A stretch of DNA of 64,000 bases from Haliotis asinina (taxonomy: Eukaryota > Mollusca > Gastropoda > Lepetellida > Haliotidae), in the NCBI RefSeq assembly GCF_037392515.1, contig NC_090288.1, positions 55,413,673 to 55,477,672 of the forward strand, in the 5' to 3' direction. The notes beneath the pieces were generated by a model. It was not told the DNA's origin and searched no databases. It saw only the letters and a list, made by a program, of their open reading frames with translations. This document shows, piece by piece, positions 58,901 through 64,000 of the stretch. A program made the position numbers and the translations under genes. Each line of letters opens with the position of its first letter. The stretch's first letter is position 1.

Positions 58901-59222
58901 ACAGCGCGTGTTATGTCCCATGACACAGTGGCGTCTATCTGCGAAATGATTGCGATGTGTTGTCAAGGATGTGTTTAAATGCAATCCTAGCCAGATGTTA
59001 ACTGTTTATACCATATAGCATTACTTTTCGCGGTTACCTGAATCACATGGTTCAAATGCCTCTTCACTGACTGTGCTTGCTGTTTCTTATTTTTTTCAAA
59101 CGATGCATTCAGGAGACAAAAGAACAGACATGGAATAAAGCAGAATATTGCTGACTACTTCCCAGGGTTAACAACGGGAAATCGAGCTATCGAGTTGGGC
59201 TTGAGGGGCGCTGAGTTACTTT
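55942..59222. other. Nothing recognised; CT-rich patch
   Basis: About 3.3 kb without a supportable gene. 56900-56975 is a TCTCTGTCTC-type simple repeat. Short frames at 57300-57506 (ATG start) and 57521-57739 show no known domain. Confidence 0.4.
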
Positions 59223-59473
59223 GAGTGAGTGAGTGAGTGAGTGAGTGAGTGAGTGAGTGAGTGAGTGAGTGAGTGAGTGAGTGAGTGAGTGAGTGAGTGA
59301 GTGAGTGAGTGAGTGAGTGAGTGTACACCACTTTTAGCAATGTTCCAGCAATATTTCGGCGGGGTACATGCACCAGAAACTGGCTTCACACATTGTAGCC
59401 TTGTGCGGACTCGAACCCGGGTCCTCAACGTGACTATCGAACGCCTTAACCACTTACTTACCCACCACCCCAC
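59223..59473 (-). mobile_element. SINE family 1, full-length reverse copy with long GAGT tail
   Basis: 59223-59325 is (GAGT)n, about 25 units. The body follows: CACTTTTAGCAATGTTCCAG, CAATATTTCGGCGGGG, ACTGGCTTCACACATTGTAG, CGGACTCGAACCCGGGTCCT, CAACGTGACTATCGAACGCC, TTAACCACTTACTTACCCAC. The long pure tail suggests a relatively recent insertion. Confidence 0.94.
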
Positions 59474-60194
59474 TTCACATGATAACTGATAGAGACGGTA
59501 TTTCTCAGATGCTCTGCTAAATGTTACAAAGACATGTACATTATATCTACATGTATGTTATCACGGACCTGTTTCTATGGAAAGTTTCGAACACGCCTCG
59601 AACTGATACATTTTGAAATGGATCACACAACTGAAATGAATGACTGAAAAAGAGCACAGGTGGAGGGAATTGCTAAATATGTCGTCTTTATTATAGTGCA
59701 TCGTAAAATTAGCTTTTTTATGGTTGTGATTTCATTCGTGACTGGGTTTTGTGACTGAGTCTTTTATACCACTCAAAATTAATTAAGGTTGCAAGTGATT
59801 GCTGACATGAACGTCTCATCTGAATCTTGGGTGGTAGTGTCAGTTTCGTCTATTCAAGAAATACTCATTACCTTTGAAGTTTGGATTTATCGAGCAAATA
59901 CCAACACATCGCTAAATAAAGCGGGGATATCACACCTGGACTACCCGTAATTACCTAGGGGGCGTGTCAAAAATCATATGGTCGTTTTAATTCGGTCTGA
60001 AGTATTCGCGTGATGTATTCCTTTATATCGATGGTGTATTTTTAGTCCTTTCAACTTTTGAGACTTTTGTTATTTTCTCGTGTAATTTATTTTCTGACAG
60101 TGTACGCTTTGTGAATTATGTTTCATTGTTGTCGTAAGCATGTGTTCGTCAACCTGTGCCAAGGACAGGTAGGACTTCTTTGGGTTTAGTATAT
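59474..60194. other. Nothing recognised
   Basis: No supportable element. Confidence 0.4.
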
Positions 60195-60410
60195 CATGTG
60201 TCCGGCAGTGTCATGCGTCCGACAGCTTCACGTGTCCGACAGCTTCACATGTCCGGCTGCTTCATGTGTCCGACAGCTTCACGTGTCCGACAGCTTCGTG
60301 TGTACGGCTGCAGCACGTGTCCGACAACTTCGCGTTTTCGACTACATCACGTGTCCGATAGCTTCACGTGTCCGGCTGCATCACGTGTCTGGCAGCATCT
60401 CGGGCCTGTC
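60195..60410. repeat. 17-bp tandem repeat carrying repeated E-boxes
   Basis: About 12 copies of CTTCACGTGTCCGACAG with drift. CACGTG occurs about six times (near 60230, 60281, 60315, 60348, 60366, 60383). CpG-rich compared with surrounding DNA. The open frames over it (60156-60459) are repeat-derived. Confidence 0.9.
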
Positions 60411-60451
60411 TGTTCTAGGACAGGGATCGTTTAAGTCTAACCTACTGAACA

Positions 60452-60597
60452 ATGAGTGAATAAATTAGTTTAGTTTCACGCCGCACTCAACAATAATCCA
60501 GCTATGTGGTAGCGGTTTGTAAATGATCGATCATGGGCCAAACAATCCAGTGATCAACAACATGAGCATCGATCTACGAAACTGGTATACGAGGGAA
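60452..60597 (-). mobile_element. SINE family 2 copy, reverse, 3' half
   Basis: TTTAGTTTCACGCCGCACTC, AACAATAATCCAGCTATGTG, CAAACAATCCAGTGATCAAC, AACATGAGCATCGATCTACG. The 5' half is truncated, as expected of incomplete reverse transcription. Confidence 0.88.
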
Positions 60598-62325
60598 TCT
60601 AAGTGCCTCTTAAGACGAGCACCTAATGTGTACAGCAATATCGTGAACAGGTCAGTTAATGTACACACACATGTACACAGCCATTCTTGCAGTAGTGACT
60701 TTGATATATGCATACTGAATCAATGTCTTTTCTCAGGTAAACATTGCTGTGAGAAATATATACTAGTATGTCCAGCCCAAACAGTGTCAGCTACTAGTTT
60801 ATCTGATTCTCGCAAAGTCAAGAACTAATTTGTGTGATTCTCGCTCAGTTAATTAGACGTATATGATTTAATTATTGCAATTACTTATTTAACTTATTTA
60901 TTATTTAAATAACAAACAAAACACAACCAACAGTGAGTAACTTATTGCATCTAACAGTCACAGGTGATTAGATATTAATGAATTTCGGCGATATTTCTGT
61001 TTCTGTCATAGAGTAGCTATAAATATAACAACGAGTGCCTTGTATTTTTTACTACAAAGCGATGTCAGTTTTAGCAGTTTCAATTTGAAATTTGGTCGGA
61101 TCAGTCCGACAAACAAGCGATCAATTTATGATGGATCAATAAGTTTCTATCTCATACTGAATAAATATGTATTGCACCAGTGTGGATTTAATAACACCAT
61201 TTGGGTTATATATTGAAAGTTATTGTCCCTTTATGTTTTTCTTCCCACTCGCTCCCCCGTTCCCCCACCCTCCACTGTCTGTGTTCTTCCTTCACATAAA
61301 CGTCCGCCCAACGACGGCGGGGTCCGTACCAACTACATCGTCCCATCCTCGTGGCCTACTTGAAAACAGAACACCTGGGACAGGTTGAATCTTGTCCATT
61401 GCAGTGGTCACGTGTCGTACAGTGGACATTGTGAAGCAGCTGATTCGTACCTGTCTCGCTCAGATACCTGCCCCACCCCCCGCCTACACAGCATGTGACT
61501 CCGATACAGTGGGAACGAAACGCGTGGCTCTATATTAAAGTGTCAGCGTTTATCATTTCTGCTTCACTGGTCATCCACGTAGTAAATACCTGAAACGTTC
61601 ACGTAAATTAATTATCTAAGATAACAAATATATCTGTTAAGCGCTTCAGCCCGTCTTCAACCCTTGACGATCGAGAGTACGTCACGTAAACCTTATTTAC
61701 TTACTGGTTGTGTGTCATCTTCTCTTCAATACATGTGTATCGCTGCTGCATTGTCCTTGTTGTCAGTGATATAGATATACACTTCCGGTCAGTCAAGCAT
61801 GGCCATATTTGTAGCGTAACACAGGGACGGGTGAATTTCCCGTTAATGCTACTTACTTGGAGAAAACACGGCCGCACTATTGCAGAGTTGTAGTTAACTT
61901 TTCTGAATAAAAGGGGTGGGGGTGGGGGCACTATCAACGTTAAAAGAATCTCACGTCAATACTTTGATGCATAAAATGTAACCTGTGAATGCATGTTAGT
62001 GCGGCCCGGTCTACCTACGGCCCTGTATTTACTAACAGCTATAGTCTCCGAAGTGAGCATATTTTACAGAAAACGTTTGTATAATTAAAATATAATATAA
62101 TTTAAAGGAGCCCAAGGGCATGCTTCTATTTTCCTGCAAATATCGTAATCTAGACTTGTCATTATGTCATAGCACATATACCCACGATCACTGGACGTCA
62201 GTGTCAGCGGTACGTCGTATAAACAATCTGAACCCTCTGAGGAGCATACAGCTTTTGCAGGCACTAGACACTAGGCGCAGCGAGTTCGTGATGGATTTAT
62301 AAAATTGAAAATTCAGGTGGGAAGG
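60598..62325. other. Nothing recognised
   Basis: No supportable gene. The ATG-started frame at 62120-62302 (60 codons) has no domain. Confidence 0.4.
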
Positions 62326-62332
62326 GGGGGAG

Positions 62333-62376
<44 letters not shown>

Positions 62377-62380
62377 GAGA
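62326..62380. repeat. G-rich and (GA)n simple repeat
   Basis: GGGAGGGGAGAGAGAGAGAG... over about 55 bp, preceded by AAGGGG. Confidence 0.95.
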
Positions 62381-62867
62381 TGGTGGTTCTTGTAAGGATC
62401 AATCGCTACAATGTTGCTACTCTTTGCCAGTTTGCGGGCTTATCTATACCCCGGAAAACATTTGTTTTTGTCGGAGTTTTTATTTTCAACCTTTTCAATA
62501 TTTCCTCAATTACATAAATTTGTTTTGCTTCTGTAGTGCGGTGTTTAACAACAAACCAAGTTATTATGGCAGGTGAAGCCTACGTTGTTTGTACAAATGA
62601 AATAGAAATACGGCGAGAGGATTAACTAAAAGTAGAACGTGACATTAAATATACACGCTGTACCACGGGTATCAACTTGATACAGATGGGATCTACTGAG
62701 GTTACTTTTCCGGGTAGATATCTAAGATAGAGTAAAAGTTCCATGAAATACCGAACACATCCAGTGTTGTGCCACTCCTATTCTCATCACTGACTGTGAA
62801 ACACATTCAGTGGCAGAGATCCTTTCTGTCAAAAATATACAGAATAAAGAAGAAAACTAATTGATTG

Positions 62868-63045
62868 GGATGTCCCGATTTGTTTTGTTCTAGTCTCTCC
62901 ATCTGTAAGTTCGAGGTGAAAGGATGTCCCGTTTGTTTTGTTTTAATCTCTACATCTGTATGTTCCAGGCGAAAGGATGTCCCGATCTGTTTTGTTCTAT
63001 TTGTTTTGTTCTTATCTCGCCATACAGTAAGTCTCAGGCGATGAG
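62868..63045. repeat. About 65-bp tandem repeat, 2.5-3 copies
   Basis: AGGATGTCCCGTTTGTTTTG + TTTTAATCTCTACATCTGTA + TGTTCCAGGCGAA, with a truncated last copy (TTTGTTTTGTTCTTATCTCG). Confidence 0.75.
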
Positions 63046-64000
63046 CCTGTAATTAATTAACATGATTAAAATACCAAATTATAAAAGTTTGACAACAAAC
63101 GTAGGAAAAGCTTAATACGCCACGTGGAACCAGCTGTGTTAAGAAAATAATGAGAAAATATTTGTCGAGTTTGACAAATGGAACGTTTGTCAAGTGAAAT
63201 AAACTTCTCGATGCGAACATAAAGACAGACAAAAGACACGGGTCTCTGGACTGTGTGGGTTAGATGGTCCTTCACAGGGGAGGGACAAAGAGGGTGTGGA
63301 GGAGAATCCCCCATCAATTAGCGTGGACGGTACACTGCTTATATGTGTACAGCCGATTATTACTAAACTGTAACCTCTTACTTAGTACAGCCGAATTGAT
63401 GTTATCATTGTACCTGCGCGTTAACAAAGACTTTCGATGTTTACCGGTAGCGTGTGGGCGAGGGAGACTTGAATCGGATTAGCAGTAATTAGTTTGTCCC
63501 CGTACCTTATTACGCTACGACAATGAAAGAAACTTGCAGAGTCAGTCCAAGCATAGGTCCTCGTGACTTCTTCTCTCACTGTGTGACCAGATCCTCGCTT
63601 TGTCCTCGAGTTTTTATTTCACAAAACAGGAAAAAGTTCATATGTCGCTTCCTTTATCTGTGACATATGCGCTAAAATGAACACAGTATTTCCATCGGCT
63701 GACTGGCTTTTCATGTCGTTATTGACCCGTGCCAAGACGGCGTGTACTTAATTCTCCAGTTTATTTCTTTTGTGACGACTATAAGAAAGGCAAATGCAAA
63801 TAAAGATGTTCAAGACTGAAATCCGTATTTTACTTACAAAAGCATGTAAAACGAACACTTGCAACCCATATGGACCTGACAACTGCTAATATGTTAATGT
63901 TCTTTTAAAAAATTATGGGATTTGTGTCGGAATTTTAAAATCAATTCACAGCTAGTGAACTGGAAGATAGCAATGATTTATTAGGTAACTCTTCTACGTG
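63046..64000. other. Nothing recognised
   Basis: No supportable gene or element to the window end. Confidence 0.4.

Overview
The window looks like one piece of a molluscan nuclear genome, most likely a vetigastropod such as an abalone (Haliotis). The strongest pointer is a set of interspersed tRNA-derived SINE copies that share a 3' end (ATATTGCT...GCGGCGTAAAAC) followed by ACTC/GAGT microsatellite tails; I know this repeat style from abalone DNA, but naming the organism is inference. The DNA is AT-rich, has no operons or dense ORFs, and most long open frames are artefacts of tandem repeats whose unit length is a multiple of three.

One gene is securely recognised. The left 25.4 kb is the 5' part of an RYBP/YAF2 orthologue (Polycomb PRC1.1-type RING1/YY1-binding protein) on the minus strand. 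Three coding exons join in frame: 25360-25385 (start Met), 25041-25166 (complete RanBP2-type zinc finger) and 2770-2907 (conserved [12 protein letters not shown] segment and Lys-rich linker). They are separated by a 193-bp and a 22.1-kb intron. The C-terminal exon(s) are not visible and probably lie beyond the left edge. The upstream region carries a perfect YY1-type motif, an E-box, a CCAAT box and an E2F-like site.

The large RYBP intron (about 2.9-25.0 kb) holds minisatellites (82-, about 44/88-, 26- and 38-bp units), several SINEs, a probable non-autonomous piggyBac-like element (7696-8920) and an unidentified 75-codon ORF (10952-11179).

Right of the gene (25.5-64 kb) I recognise no known protein gene. 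The region has many SINE copies, a decayed LINE reverse-transcriptase C-terminus (about 41.73-41.83 kb), a 110-bp MITE-like element (42921-43030), and large minisatellites at 32.4-34.2, 40.5-41.6, 43.4-45.1, 46.3-47.7 and 51.6-52.3 kb. By adding up spans, arrays make up about 11 kb of the window. Four weaker coding candidates stand out: a compact TATA-ORF-polyA unit at 36.51-36.83 kb, a two-exon in-phase gene start at 49.10-49.47 kb (plus strand), a type II membrane-like ORF at 25.97 kb divergent from RYBP, and a minus-strand start exon at 35.39-35.44 kb. No rRNA, stand-alone tRNA gene, CRISPR or bacterial-type system was seen.
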